Assembly (NCBI GenBank): GCA_963842835.1
Contig: CAWJIB010000012.1
Span: 1-64,000 of the forward strand
DNA length: 64,000 bases
Reading direction: 5' to 3'
From: Roseiarcus sp963842835
GTDB taxonomy: Bacteria > Pseudomonadota > Alphaproteobacteria > Rhizobiales > Beijerinckiaceae
The position numbers and the translations under genes were made by a program. This document shows, in pieces, positions 1 to 7,006 of the stretch. A model generated the notes under the pieces. The model made no database searches. It saw only the letters and a program-made list of their open reading frames with translations, and was not told where the DNA came from. Numbering within the stretch: position 1 is the first letter of the stretch; every line of letters begins with the position of its first letter.

Positions 1-12
1 CGGGGGTAATCC

Positions 13-35
13 GGTATTAGGTAGCAAGCACACCT
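13..35 (+). repeat. Left terminal inverted repeat
   Basis: Begins GGTATTAGGTAGCAAGC and is matched, reversed, by 4178-4200 with one mismatch at the 18th base (A here, G in the reversed right copy). It is preceded by the 10-bp direct repeat at 3-12. Confidence 0.85.
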
Positions 36-121
36 AAATTGCCGCGCCGACTTAGGCGTCCATATCCACAAATTAACGAAGCAGTATGCAGAGCGATCAA
101 CGGTTCTCAAGCCGATCTTAT

Positions 122-493
122 TCAGCCATCTTGTTTTGTCGGATCATATTGCGCATAGATTCCGCTTGTTCCGCTGCTCGGTCGGCCTGCTACCGGAACC
201 TTAATCGGTCCACGCTCTTCCTCGTATACTTTAATGGCTGCTTGAATATGTTCGGAAAGCAATTTCAAGCTACTAAATGTCAACTGCACTTGGACCTCTT
301 CAACCTGGCATACCACTCCGTTCATATTGATATTTGCTAGAAAGCCTATGCTAAAATCCTGCGCTGTGAACGAAAACGAAAATCCGTTTGAGTAACAATT
401 GCGCCATTGTGTCGACTGAATTATTGACGGTTTCGTTGTAGTCATAACAATACGAGACGCAGTTGGAGCCGGCCCGATACCATCGCTCATCAT
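122..493 (-). CDS. DUF3467-like small protein, third gene of the toxin-antitoxin operon
   Basis: A 123-residue soluble protein. Its middle reads NCYSNGFSFSFTAQDFSIGF, then a polar stretch, and the end of the domain is a helix followed by YEEERGPIKVP. This order (a YxN-type start, a DF strand, a C-terminal helix and YE..xGxIxVP) resembles the small DUF3467 family, whose function is unknown. The start codon overlaps the stop of the upstream HTH gene in an ATGA, and there is an ATGATG doublet, so translation is coupled to the antitoxin. The gene is AT-richer than the genome backbone. Assignment to DUF3467 is by eye and tentative; that it is a real gene is well supported by the overlap. Confidence 0.6.
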   Translation of the reverse strand: MMSDGIGPAPTASRIVMTTTKPSIIQSTQWRNCYSNGFSFSFTAQDFSIGFLANINMNGVVCQVEEVQVQLTFSSLKLLSEHIQAAIKVYEEERGPIKVPVAGRPSSGTSGIYAQYDPTKQDG

Positions 494-939
494 GCCACCC
501 CAGCCATTATCGCGTCATTGCGAACTTCATTGAGATACACAGTACCGTTAGGGACCGTATACGCACCAGCGCCTTCGTGCCCCGACAAGGTTATAGTTTC
601 GATCGCGGCACGCCGATTGTTATTTTCGGCTTCTTGATACTCAATTGATGCCGCTTCCGCATCCTCGATAATAACTCGCAGTCGGGCGTCGAGCGCATCC
701 GCAATCTTAAACAACGTATTCAAGGTCCAACTCGAATATTCGGCTTGTTCAATCCGAGAGACCGCCGATTGCTTCATATCGGCAAGCTGCGCAAGCTGCG
801 CCTGCGTCAGCTTGCGCTCTTTCCTCAACCCACGAATTTGAGAAGCAATTTCGTCTTGCGTAATCGCACGAAAGAACGCACGGCGGCGTACGGGGTCCGC
901 CAGAAGGTCACGTAGGCCCAAATCAATGAATTCTAACAT
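490..939 (-). CDS. XRE-family HTH antitoxin (HigA-like)
   Basis: About 149 residues from the ATG at 939 (MLEFIDLG). A lambda-repressor-type helix-turn-helix is visible: ITQDEIASQIRGLRKERK, then LTQAQLAQLADMKQSAVSRI and a C-terminal helix LNTLFKIADALDARL. Such proteins bind the toxin and the operon promoter. The start lies inside the end of the toxin gene (toxin stop at 923), which is the toxin-first order typical of higBA. The C-terminal third has no recognised domain. Read as the antitoxin of a type II pair carried by the transposon; partner specificity is inferred from position. Confidence 0.8.
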   Translation of the reverse strand: MLEFIDLGLRDLLADPVRRRAFFRAITQDEIASQIRGLRKERKLTQAQLAQLADMKQSAVSRIEQAEYSSWTLNTLFKIADALDARLRVIIEDAEAASIEYQEAENNNRRAAIETITLSGHEGAGAYTVPNGTVYLNEVRNDAIMAGVA

Positions 940-1288
940 TACCAAGCCTCTCCTGCGTTGCCTGTGCTTCAAGCAAGAGCACTCGTGCACGCGCAATGAT
1001 ATCTGCCCTCAATCGTTTTTGATCCTTCGTGCCACCCCACACGAACACGATTCTTCGTCCAGGGAGAAAGCCAAACAGGAGTCGGATTTGCGTTCGTCCA
1101 GACCTCGCTCGAACTTCAAATAACCCGTCGTCGAGAGACTCCGTCACTGGATATCTGGCACCGTTTCCCTTGATAAGGAGAGTGGAGAGTCTCGGCATAA
1201 GCGCATCGCGCATGCCCTGGTCGCATTCGCTCATCAACGCGTCGTACGCCCCATTATATTGTAGGAGCGTCCACATTTCAACACCCAT
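923..1288 (-). CDS. HigB/Gp49-like toxin
   Basis: A RelE-superfamily small protein (about 121 residues). It has the fold-typical run of basic residues in the middle: GLFEVRARSGRTQIRLLFGF followed by a strand RRIVFVWGG and the conserved helix TKDQKRLRADIIARAR. Members of the Gp49/HigB group cleave mRNA on the ribosome. Three starts are possible (GTG 1294, ATG 1288, ATG 1276); I give the middle one because no strong ribosome-binding site settles it. It is the first gene of a three-gene operon with the HTH antitoxin and the DUF3467-like gene. Confidence 0.78.
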   Translation of the reverse strand: MGVEMWTLLQYNGAYDALMSECDQGMRDALMPRLSTLLIKGNGARYPVTESLDDGLFEVRARSGRTQIRLLFGFLPGRRIVFVWGGTKDQKRLRADIIARARVLLLEAQATQERLGNVRIH

Positions 1289-1451
1289 TATCACAAAAAA
1301 GTTCTATCGCATCCCCGTTGCAGGATTGACCGATATAACAAATTAGTGATACCGCACACTTAACCAACAGGCGGCCTCCTCGGCGCACCTAATGCTGACT
1401 GAGAGTCCCCAAAAGACAATCCCAATACGGGTAACTGGCGGAAAGGGAAAT

Positions 1452-1481
1452 AGGGCTTGGGCGAGAAATCGCCCAAGCCCT
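1452..1481. other. Perfect 13-bp hairpin with GAAA tetraloop
   Basis: AGGGCTTGGGCGA (1452-1464) pairs completely with 1469-1481 around a GAAA loop. It lies upstream of the toxin gene and 11 bases before the tRNA-like relic. It is not followed by a T-run on either strand, so a simple intrinsic terminator is unlikely; a structured RNA or processing stem is an alternative. Confidence 0.6.
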
Positions 1482-1492
1482 CGCGAATTTGT

Positions 1493-1563
1493 GGGGGCGG
1501 ACGGTCGGGTTCTTGGTTGTCCAGCCATGGCGCCCGTGGGTTCGATTCCCACCGCCTCCACCT
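1493..1563 (+). ncRNA. tRNA/tmRNA-like relic (acceptor and T-arm only)
   Basis: GGGGGCG (1493-1499) pairs with CGCCTCC (1553-1559) as a seven-pair acceptor stem with one G-T pair. It is followed by A and CCT where a mature RNA would end ACCA. A perfect T-arm is present: GTGGG (1536-1540), loop TTCGATT, CCCAC (1548-1552). The 36 bases between do not fold into normal D and anticodon arms. The 3' end resembles the ends of alphaproteobacterial tmRNAs. A full tmRNA (tag reading frame and pseudoknots) is not present, so I read this as a captured fragment or attachment-site scar. Confidence 0.45.
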
Positions 1564-1592
1564 TGTCAGAGGAACGCAGAATTTGGACTCCG

Positions 1593-1835
1593 TCAACTCG
1601 GCGGGAGGTCCGGCTTCGTATAGGTAATTCCCAATGCGATCTCATCGCCGAGAAGAAAGCCAATCCCGCGTTTCATCAATTCAGCTCGAATTGCCGCTAG
1701 ATTATTCCCAATCGGGACGCGACGCCCCTTCTCAAAATCCCGAACGGTGGATTGGGATACGCGCGCGGCGGCGGCTAGCTCGTCTTGCGACAAGTCCAAC
1801 CATGCCCGCGCTGCACGACATTGTTCCGGTGTCAT
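1593..1835 (-). CDS. Small XRE-type HTH regulator
   Basis: An 80-residue protein starting MTPEQCRAARAWLDLSQDEL, followed by AAAARVSQSTVRDFEKGRR, a complete one-domain HTH_3 repressor of a type common in alphaproteobacteria. The remainder forms a short helix and a beta hairpin, with no effector domain. It is divergent from the transposase gene (start 1947), with a long inverted repeat between the two starts. This suggests that it represses itself and possibly the transposase. The target is inferred from position. Confidence 0.75.
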   Translation of the reverse strand: MTPEQCRAARAWLDLSQDELAAAARVSQSTVRDFEKGRRVPIGNNLAAIRAELMKRGIGFLLGDEIALGITYTKPDLPPS

Positions 1836-1850
1836 CGGAAAACGGTAGCA

Positions 1851-1889
1851 TCAACGAAAATAATCGTCAACGTCAACGATTTTCGTTGA
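1851..1889. promoter_or_regulatory. Inverted repeat operator between HTH gene and transposase
   Basis: TCAACGAAAAT (1851-1861) and ATTTTCGTTGA (1879-1889) are perfect 11-bp arms around a 17-base centre that itself repeats CGTCAACG-type half-sites. The site lies 16 bases from the HTH start and about 58 bases from the transposase start, a natural place for a repressor of both divergent genes. Confidence 0.6.
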
Positions 1890-1946
1890 CATCGATGTTA
1901 TCAACGCTTATCACTAAGGCCAACGGAAAACGTTGGACTTACGGAT

Positions 1947-2918
1947 ATGGCGCAGCACTTCCTCCTTTCGTCCGCCGCCCGCTCTCTCTCTTTGGCGAAG
2001 GTTGCGCGCATGAGCGACGACGAAGCCCGCGACGCCTTCCGCATAATCCGTTGGGCTTCGACCGAAGGCGCGCCGGTGTGCCCGTCCTGTGGTTGCCTCG
2101 CGATCTACAGCTACAAGTCCCGCCCGATCTTCAAGTGCAAGGCGTGCGACCATCAGTTCAGCGTCACGTCCGGGACGATCTTCGCCAGCCGCAAGCTCCC
2201 CGTCCGCGACTATCTCTTGGCGATTGCGATCTTCGTCAACGGCGCCAAGGGCCATAGCGCGCTGCAATTGAGCCGCGATCTTGACGTCCAGTACAAGACC
2301 GCTTTCGTCATGGCCCACAAAATCCGCGAAGCCCTCGCCGCCGAGAAGATCGGCGAAACCGTTTCCGGTACGGTCGCGGTCGACGGCGCCTATTTCGGCG
2401 GCTACGTGAAGCCCTCGAATTACAAAGAGAACCGTCGCGATCGTCGCCTCGCCAAGAACCAAAACGGCAAGCGTCGCGTCGTCGTCATCGCCCGCGAACA
2501 TGGCGGCAAGACGCTTCCCTTCGTCTTCAAGAGCGAAGCGGCCTCGCTCCCGACCCTCTCGCAAACCATTCTGCCCGGCTCAACGGTCCATGCCGACGAA
2601 GCGACGCATTGGGACGCGCTGCACGCCAAGTTCTTGACTAAGCGCATCAATCACGAATGGGCCTATTCGGACGAAGGTGCCTGCACCAACCAAGCCGAGT
2701 CGTTTTTCTCGCGCATCCGCCGCGCCGAGATCGGGACGCATCATCGCATCGCCGGCGCGTATCTCGGCGCCTACGCCGCCGAAATGGCTTGGCGCGAGGA
2801 CAATCGCCGTGTCTCAAATGGCGAGCAGTATCTGATTGCAGTTAACGCCGCGTTGGCGCATCCTGTCTCGCGCCAGTGGAAGGGTTATTGGCAGCGCTCG
2901 ACAGCACAACAAGGATAA
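1947..2918 (+). CDS. IS1595-family DDE transposase
   Basis: A 323-residue transposase. An N-terminal zinc ribbon has CxxC pairs at about residues 45/48 and 64/67 (CPSCGC and CKACDHQF). The RNase-H-type catalytic core follows, with acidic residues at about 146 (VAVDGAYFGG), 217 (VHADEATHWD) and 251 (NQAESFFSRIRR). Length and layout match complete IS1595/ISH4-type enzymes, which move DNA by cut-and-paste or copy-paste with short target duplications. The frame is intact, so the element may still be active. It acts on the 23-bp ends at 13-35 and 4178-4200 if the unit is as drawn. A protease gene starts 10 bases after its stop. Confidence 0.95.
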   Translation: MAQHFLLSSAARSLSLAKVARMSDDEARDAFRIIRWASTEGAPVCPSCGCLAIYSYKSRPIFKCKACDHQFSVTSGTIFASRKLPVRDYLLAIAIFVNGAKGHSALQLSRDLDVQYKTAFVMAHKIREALAAEKIGETVSGTVAVDGAYFGGYVKPSNYKENRRDRRLAKNQNGKRRVVVIAREHGGKTLPFVFKSEAASLPTLSQTILPGSTVHADEATHWDALHAKFLTKRINHEWAYSDEGACTNQAESFFSRIRRAEIGTHHRIAGAYLGAYAAEMAWREDNRRVSNGEQYLIAVNAALAHPVSRQWKGYWQRSTAQQG

Positions 2919-2928
2919 CCGTGATCGC

Positions 2929-3480
2929 ATGCCCACGACTTATATTAATTTTCACGCAGCAATAAATCCGTTCACAACTCAAAATCTGATGACGGTCATA
3001 AGTCAAAAGATGTCAGCTGGGGTTAACGACTTCTATATTCTCTTTTCAACGCCGGGCGGCGAAGTACCTAGCGGTATGACTGCCTATAATTTTCTACGCG
3101 GCATACCTGCTACTGTTACGATGCACAATATCGGAAACGTAAATTCGATAGGAAACGCGATATTTCTTGCAGCAAATACTAGATTTGCTTGCCCACATTC
3201 AACATTTATGTTTCACGGCGTCGGATTCGACATCAAGTCACTTCGCTTGGAAGAAAAGAACGCTAGGGAGCTTCTAGGCGGAATCCTAGCGGACCAAGCG
3301 AGAATTGGTGACATTATTGTCGATAGAACGACCATCCAAGCGCGCCGCGCTCGGGAGCTCTTCCGAAAAGCCACGACCAAAAACGCTCAGGACGCTTTGG
3401 CCTCTGGCCTTATCCAGCAGATCGTCGACGTCTCTGTTCCTCTCGGAGCCGATGTCGTGTCTTTCGTGTTCAATCCGTAA
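2929..3480 (+). CDS. ClpP-like serine protease (SDH/ClpP-crotonase fold)
   Basis: A 183-residue protein from the ATG at 2929. It has the ClpP landmarks in order: STPGGEV (like NSPGG) near residue 40, a nucleophile serine at about 73 in GNVNSIGNAIFLAA, and a histidine at about 96 in STFMFHGVGF, followed by a long helix. The spacing between Ser and His (about 23 residues) matches ClpP, where they are 98 and 123. It lacks the N-terminal loops used by ClpA/ClpX, so it is probably a stand-alone member of the ClpP-like group often seen on phages and plasmids. The gene starts 10 bases after the transposase stop, so the two are probably co-transcribed. It is lower in GC than the transposase. Substrate unknown. 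Confidence 0.8.
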   Translation: MPTTYINFHAAINPFTTQNLMTVISQKMSAGVNDFYILFSTPGGEVPSGMTAYNFLRGIPATVTMHNIGNVNSIGNAIFLAANTRFACPHSTFMFHGVGFDIKSLRLEEKNARELLGGILADQARIGDIIVDRTTIQARRARELFRKATTKNAQDALASGLIQQIVDVSVPLGADVVSFVFNP

Positions 3481-3699
3481 GGCGTTTGGGCCGCTTACCT
3501 GATCGTCAATAACGTAAGTTGTTGACATGTCTGTATTCTCCCTGTGTCGCGTACCCACACCGTCGCAGGTTAAGGCGACCATATGGTTTCTTGCCATAAA
3601 TAGCAAAGGAAACACTTGACATCGGTTTAATTTGGGGGGCTTGCGCGAGGCGTGCGCTGCGATTCTCTCCCGAAAACTAAAGTTTCGCCTGAGGCGCAG

Positions 3700-4122
3700 T
3701 CAGCAAACCCAAACTCTCACGCCATTGCGCTTACCTTGGCTTCCGATTGTCCCGCGCTTCGCCTGCATCCTCAATGCATGAATGACGCGCCCCGCGACGG
3801 ATTTCGCCAGCACCTTGTCCCCCGCGTCCAAGCCCTTTGCTCTTAATATATGGGCAGCCAGCGCCCGCGTGTTCATCGGGCCATGCTCAACGAGTGCAGC
3901 CTTGCAAATCGCCGTCAGTTCGCCGCGTTGAAACAGGCGATGAATGTCCGTGTATGCCGTCATTAACTCACGGTCGCCGCTCGCCTCGAAAATCGAGATC
4001 GTCGCGTTAATGTGCGACAGATCGGCGCGGGCTTGGTCTAGCCGCTTCTCATAGGCCGCGATTGCCGCCTCAATTTCGTTGCGCTTCGCGACAAGGGTTG
4101 TGACGGTTCGGATTTCAGCCAT
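3700..4122 (-). CDS. Hypothetical protein with N-terminal coiled coil
   Basis: A 140-residue soluble protein, not recognised. Residues 10-50 form a charged helix (RNEIEAAIAAYEKRLDQARA and onward), likely a coiled coil. Residues 70-135 look like a winged-helix-type fold (FQRGELTAICKAALVEHG, then LAAHILRAKG and KSVAGRVIHALR), ending with a GTIGSQGKRNGVRVW wing. Proteins of this layout may bind DNA, but I cannot name a family. It is the last gene inside the right end of the transposon and points inward. The preceding 219 bases (3481-3699) show no gene. Confidence 0.6.
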   Translation of the reverse strand: MAEIRTVTTLVAKRNEIEAAIAAYEKRLDQARADLSHINATISIFEASGDRELMTAYTDIHRLFQRGELTAICKAALVEHGPMNTRALAAHILRAKGLDAGDKVLAKSVAGRVIHALRMQAKRGTIGSQGKRNGVRVWVC

Positions 4123-4177
4123 GCGGCCGATTATAGCGCCCCAACCACACTGTCATCGTGCCACCGCGGCCGGCGCG

Positions 4178-4200
4178 AGGTGCGCTTGCTACCTAATACC
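4178..4200 (-). repeat. Right terminal inverted repeat
   Basis: Reverse complement of the left end, ending CCTAATACC and followed at once by GGGGTAATCC (4201-4210), the same 10 bases that precede the left end. Confidence 0.85.
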
Positions 4201-4321
4201 GGGGTAATCCGGTATCCTGGCGCAAACGTCACAACGGGCGGCGCACTATGAACGTCGCCACGTGGAGCGCGCCGTCTGATTGCTGTTGCGCTATTGCGCG
4301 AGCGGAGTCAGGAATTGCGCC

Positions 4322-5158
4322 ATGTCGGATAACCCGTCTCCAAAGATACACGTACTCGTTGAACCGCGTGTTGTGGCGGCAACGGCGCTCCTATTGGGCG
4401 GCGGCGGAATTGGGATTGGCATGATGGCCGCCCATCTCTTAATTTCCCTTGGCCTATTGCTCGCATTTCTCTCTTGCGGGGCAGCGACATGGATATATTT
4501 TGATCATTACGTCAAAGCGTACAAGCTATTATCGCGAAACGAGACGTATTCTGGCGCTCCATTGAAGGAACTACTAATTGTCGCGGCGATGACGGTAGTC
4601 ATCGGCATAACGGCCGTTATCGTATTCTTCGCTGTGTTCTTTGAAAAAGAACCTGATAGGCCACACGCACGGATGGAATTTTCTCGTGTGACCTTAGCGA
4701 AACTGAATGGTAAATCTGGATATTATCCACAAATACAATTTATTAATTCCGGACCGATACCAGCCAGTTATCTGTCGATGTTCGGCGGTGTCTACTTAAT
4801 AGATGGGGCGGATGATATTAATATGCCGATAGCGATTGCGCATATGGAAGCAGCTAGAACTAAACTAAACGAATCTGGCCGAATGGCGGCGGCTGGAATA
4901 GAAATGCCGCCGAATCATTTAGCCGGGTTAAGCGAAGTGCACTCGATTAGCGATGCGGAAATTGCGGATATAGGCACTGGGAAAAAAGCTATGTTTGTTT
5001 GGACGTTAGTTGCGTTTGGGGATGACAATACGGATAGCGATCATTATTGGATAAGTGCAGTATGTATGAAATTGGATAATACATTGGCTGGCGGTATGCC
5101 ATGTCGCGGTTACAATTCTGTAACATATGAGAGGCAACCGAGTGTGCTGCGCCCCTAA
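4322..5158 (+). CDS. Hypothetical membrane protein, AT-rich
   Basis: About 278 residues from the ATG at 4322 (MSDNPSPK). Two hydrophobic blocks near residues 17-60 (starting VVAATALLLGGGGIGIGMMA) probably make two membrane spans, and a third lies at about 83-107 (ELLIVAAMTVVIGITAVIVF). A soluble domain of about 170 residues follows, with no motif I recognise. The gene is clearly AT-richer than the genes around it and stands alone just outside the transposon. Together these facts suggest recent transfer. No function is offered. Confidence 0.65.
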   Translation: MSDNPSPKIHVLVEPRVVAATALLLGGGGIGIGMMAAHLLISLGLLLAFLSCGAATWIYFDHYVKAYKLLSRNETYSGAPLKELLIVAAMTVVIGITAVIVFFAVFFEKEPDRPHARMEFSRVTLAKLNGKSGYYPQIQFINSGPIPASYLSMFGGVYLIDGADDINMPIAIAHMEAARTKLNESGRMAAAGIEMPPNHLAGLSEVHSISDAEIADIGTGKKAMFVWTLVAFGDDNTDSDHYWISAVCMKLDNTLAGGMPCRGYNSVTYERQPSVLRP

Positions 5159-5168
5159 AGTGAGACAC

Positions 5169-5196
5169 GGTTACGGTGACAGGGTTACGGTGACAG
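5169..5196 (+). repeat. Perfect 14-bp tandem repeat
   Basis: GGTTACGGTGACAG occurs twice without a gap (5169-5182 and 5183-5196), just after the AT-rich membrane protein gene. It may be the edge of a further mobile or repetitive sequence. The surrounding 5159-5433 holds no convincing gene. Confidence 0.7.
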
Positions 5197-5433
5197 TGCA
5201 TTTAACCACTGTCGACGCCCTTCCCCGGCTTCGGCCCGCGCGGCCTTGGGTTTGCGGGGACGGGATACGAATTGCCGAATTTCGCTTTCCGTAGCCGATG
5301 CCGCCGGGCTTTCTCCGTCACGCCCCAAGCCGAAGAGCGAGAAAACGGGAAATGAGCGGCTGTCGACGCAATCGGGCGAATGCTCCGCATTCGCCCCTCG
5401 CGGTCATCGGGCGATCGCGCTATATTGACGCAT

Positions 5434-5652
5434 ATGACCAACTCTGTAACCACGCGAGCAGACGTGAAACCGTCCGCCACCATTGCCGACGAAGCCGAGC
5501 TTGCGGCTTGGAACGCGCTGTCGCGGGACGAACAGACGCGCCGCTATCGTGAAGCGCTGGCGGACCCGGCTTGCGACCGGATCGCCGACGCGAGCATGGG
5601 CGATGTCCTTGCCGCCGCGCGGCAGCGTGTCGCCGCGCGACGGCATGGCTGA
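5434..5652 (+). CDS. Antitoxin-like protein paired with RelE/ParE
   Basis: A 72-residue protein (ATG at 5434). A flexible N-terminus is followed by DEAELAAWNALSRDEQTRR and a C-terminal helix DVLAAARQRVAARR. This resembles the small uncharacterised antitoxins that precede RelE/ParE genes in alphaproteobacteria; there is no obvious ribbon-helix-helix. Its stop overlaps the start of the toxin gene by 8 bases, as expected for a coupled antitoxin-toxin pair. The antitoxin frame is intact although the toxin is damaged. Identification rests mainly on context. Confidence 0.65.
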   Translation: MTNSVTTRADVKPSATIADEAELAAWNALSRDEQTRRYREALADPACDRIADASMGDVLAAARQRVAARRHG

Positions 5653-5902
5653 TTTTCGGCTTTCCGATCGCGCCCGCGCGGACCTCATCGACATCTACGA
5701 CTTCACCGAAGGCGCCTTCGGTCCGTATCAGGCCGAAGCTTATCACGCGGGGCTAGAGCGGACCTTTGGCCTTCTGGCGGACTTCCCGCGCATCGGTCCA
5801 TCGGTGGACGAGCTACGCCCCGGCTATCGGCGGCAAACTCCGTTCGGGCGCATCGGGCGGGCGATCCCTTCTCCCCCGCGCGCGGGGAGAAGGTTAGGAT
5901 GA
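5645..5902 (+). pseudogene. RelE/ParE-family toxin, C-terminus replaced
   Basis: The first 65 residues are a normal ParE-type toxin (MADFRLSDRARADLIDIYDF, then FPRIGPSVDELRPGYRR). Family members continue with a strand carrying H or Y residues (of the type FRHGSHLIFY) and a final LHxRMD-like tail. Here, after GYRR, the frame reads into the interspersed palindromic repeat (residues PSPPRAGRR encoded by its first hairpin). The last catalytic strand is therefore missing and the toxin is probably inactive. The break is near 5835. Confidence 0.75.
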
Positions 5903-5984
5903 GGGGCCGGGCGATGAGCCGCAACGGAGCGGCGAACGACCCGGCCCCTCACCCCAGCCCTCTCCCCGCCAAGCGGGGAGAGGG
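5867..5984. repeat. Interspersed palindromic repeat (REP/RIME-like mosaic)
   Basis: Three nested or adjacent inverted repeats are visible. A 10-bp stem pairs CCTTCTCCCC (5867-5876) with 5884-5893. An 11-bp outer pair joins GAGGGGCCGGG (5901-5911) with 5940-5950. A 12-bp stem pairs CCCTCTCCCCGC (5958-5969) with 5973-5984. Elements built from the CCTTCTCCCC and CCCCTCACCC blocks are scattered through many alphaproteobacterial genomes. This copy ends the toxin gene on one side and reaches within 4 bases of the stop of the 6-phosphogluconate dehydrogenase gene on the other. Confidence 0.8.
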
Positions 5985-5987
5985 GGA

Positions 5988-6975
5988 TCACCCCTTCCCC
6001 GCCGGCGGCTCGACGTGGCCGCCGAATCCCTTGCGCATCGCCGAGATGATCTTTTCCGCGTAGGTGTGGCCCTGGCGCGAGCGGAAGCGCGCGTAGAGCG
6101 CGGCGGAGAGGACTTCGGCCGGCACCGCCTCCTCGATCGCCGCCATCAAGGTCCAGCGGCCTTCGCCGGAATCCTCGATGTAGCCGGAATAGGAATCGAG
6201 CCGGCTCTCGCGGGCGAGAGCGCTCGAGGTCAGATCGAGCAGCCACGAGGTTATGACGCTGCCGCGCCGCCACACTTCGGCGATGTCGGCGATCTCGAAG
6301 GTGAAGCGATGCTCCGGGCTGACGCCGGAAGCATCGGCGTTGCGCAGGATGTCGAAGCCCTCGGCATAGGCCTGCATCAGGCCGTATTCGATGCCGTTGT
6401 GCACCATCTTGACGAAATGGCCGGCGCCGCAGGGGCCGGCGTGCAGATAGCCTTCCTCGACGCTCGGATCGCGTCCCTCGCGACCCGGCGTCGGCGCGAT
6501 GGCCCCGCGGCCCGGCGCCAGCGCCTTGAAGATCGGGTCGAGACGCGCGATCGGCTCGCGATCCCCGCCGATCATCAGGCAATAGCCGCGCTCGAGCCCC
6601 CAGACGCCGCCGCTCGTGCCGACGTCGACATAGTGCAGCCCCTCGGCGCTAAGCGCCGCGCCGCGCCGGATGTCGTCGCGCCAAAAGCTGTTGCCGCCGT
6701 CGATGACGACGTCGCCTGGCGAGAGCAGCGGCCTTAAGGTCTCGATCGTCGCTTCGGTGGGCGCGCCGGCGGGCAGCATGATCCAGATCGCGCGCGGCGC
6801 CTCGAGCGCCGCGACGAGCGCGCTCAGCGACTCGACCGCCTGCGCGCCCTCCGCTGCGAGCGCCAGGCCGGGCGCCGGGATCGCGATCGAAGACGACGCA
6901 GGAATGGCCGGCGCGCATGAGCCGGCGGACGATGTTGGCGCCCATGCGGCCGAGGCCAATCATGCCGAGCTGCAT
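5988..6975 (-). pseudogene. gnd: 6-phosphogluconate dehydrogenase (decarboxylating), frameshifted
   Basis: Oxidative pentose phosphate enzyme converting 6-phosphogluconate to ribulose 5-phosphate. The N-terminal Rossmann part (MQLGMIGLGRMGANIVRRLM to VVFDRDPGA) is read from the ATG at 6975. The rest (EGAQAVESLSALV, then DGGNSFWRDDIRR, the substrate motif HFVKMVHNGIEYG and the C-terminal helical domain) is in another frame. The switch lies in the C/G-rich stretch at about 6866-6880, where one extra base would account for it. Total length of about 328 residues fits the short Gnd type. The frameshift could be a real lesion or a sequencing error in a GC run. The stop is 4 bases from a palindromic repeat. 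Confidence 0.8.
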
Positions 6976-7006
6976 CGCGCCGCCTTCCTTTTAAAAGACG
7001 AACGCG

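Larger units (their letters stand above)
13..4200. mobile_element. IS1595-type transposon with passenger genes
   Basis: The unit is bounded by 23-bp inverted repeats (13-35 and 4178-4200) that match at 22 of 23 positions. Outside them lies the same 10-bp sequence, GGGGTAATCC, at 3-12 and 4201-4210, which looks like a target duplication. IS1595 elements usually duplicate 8 bp, so the exact boundary may be off by a base or two. Inside is one transposase gene plus six other genes on both strands. Several members of the IS1595 family are known to carry passengers. I infer a single mobile unit from the symmetry of the ends; the left flank is only 12 bases long in this window, so the insertion site cannot be examined further. 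Confidence 0.75.

Noticed and set aside
1493..1563. Complete tmRNA or functional tRNA
   Set aside because: Only the acceptor stem and T-arm form; there is no tag frame, no anticodon arm, and the CCA end reads CCT.
1343..1663. Minus-strand frame beginning in the tRNA-like region
   Set aside because: Its VGIEP-type residues are the usual spurious translation of a reversed tRNA or tmRNA end.
5169..5196. CRISPR-like repeats
   Set aside because: The two 14-bp units are directly adjacent with no spacer, and no cas gene is in the window.
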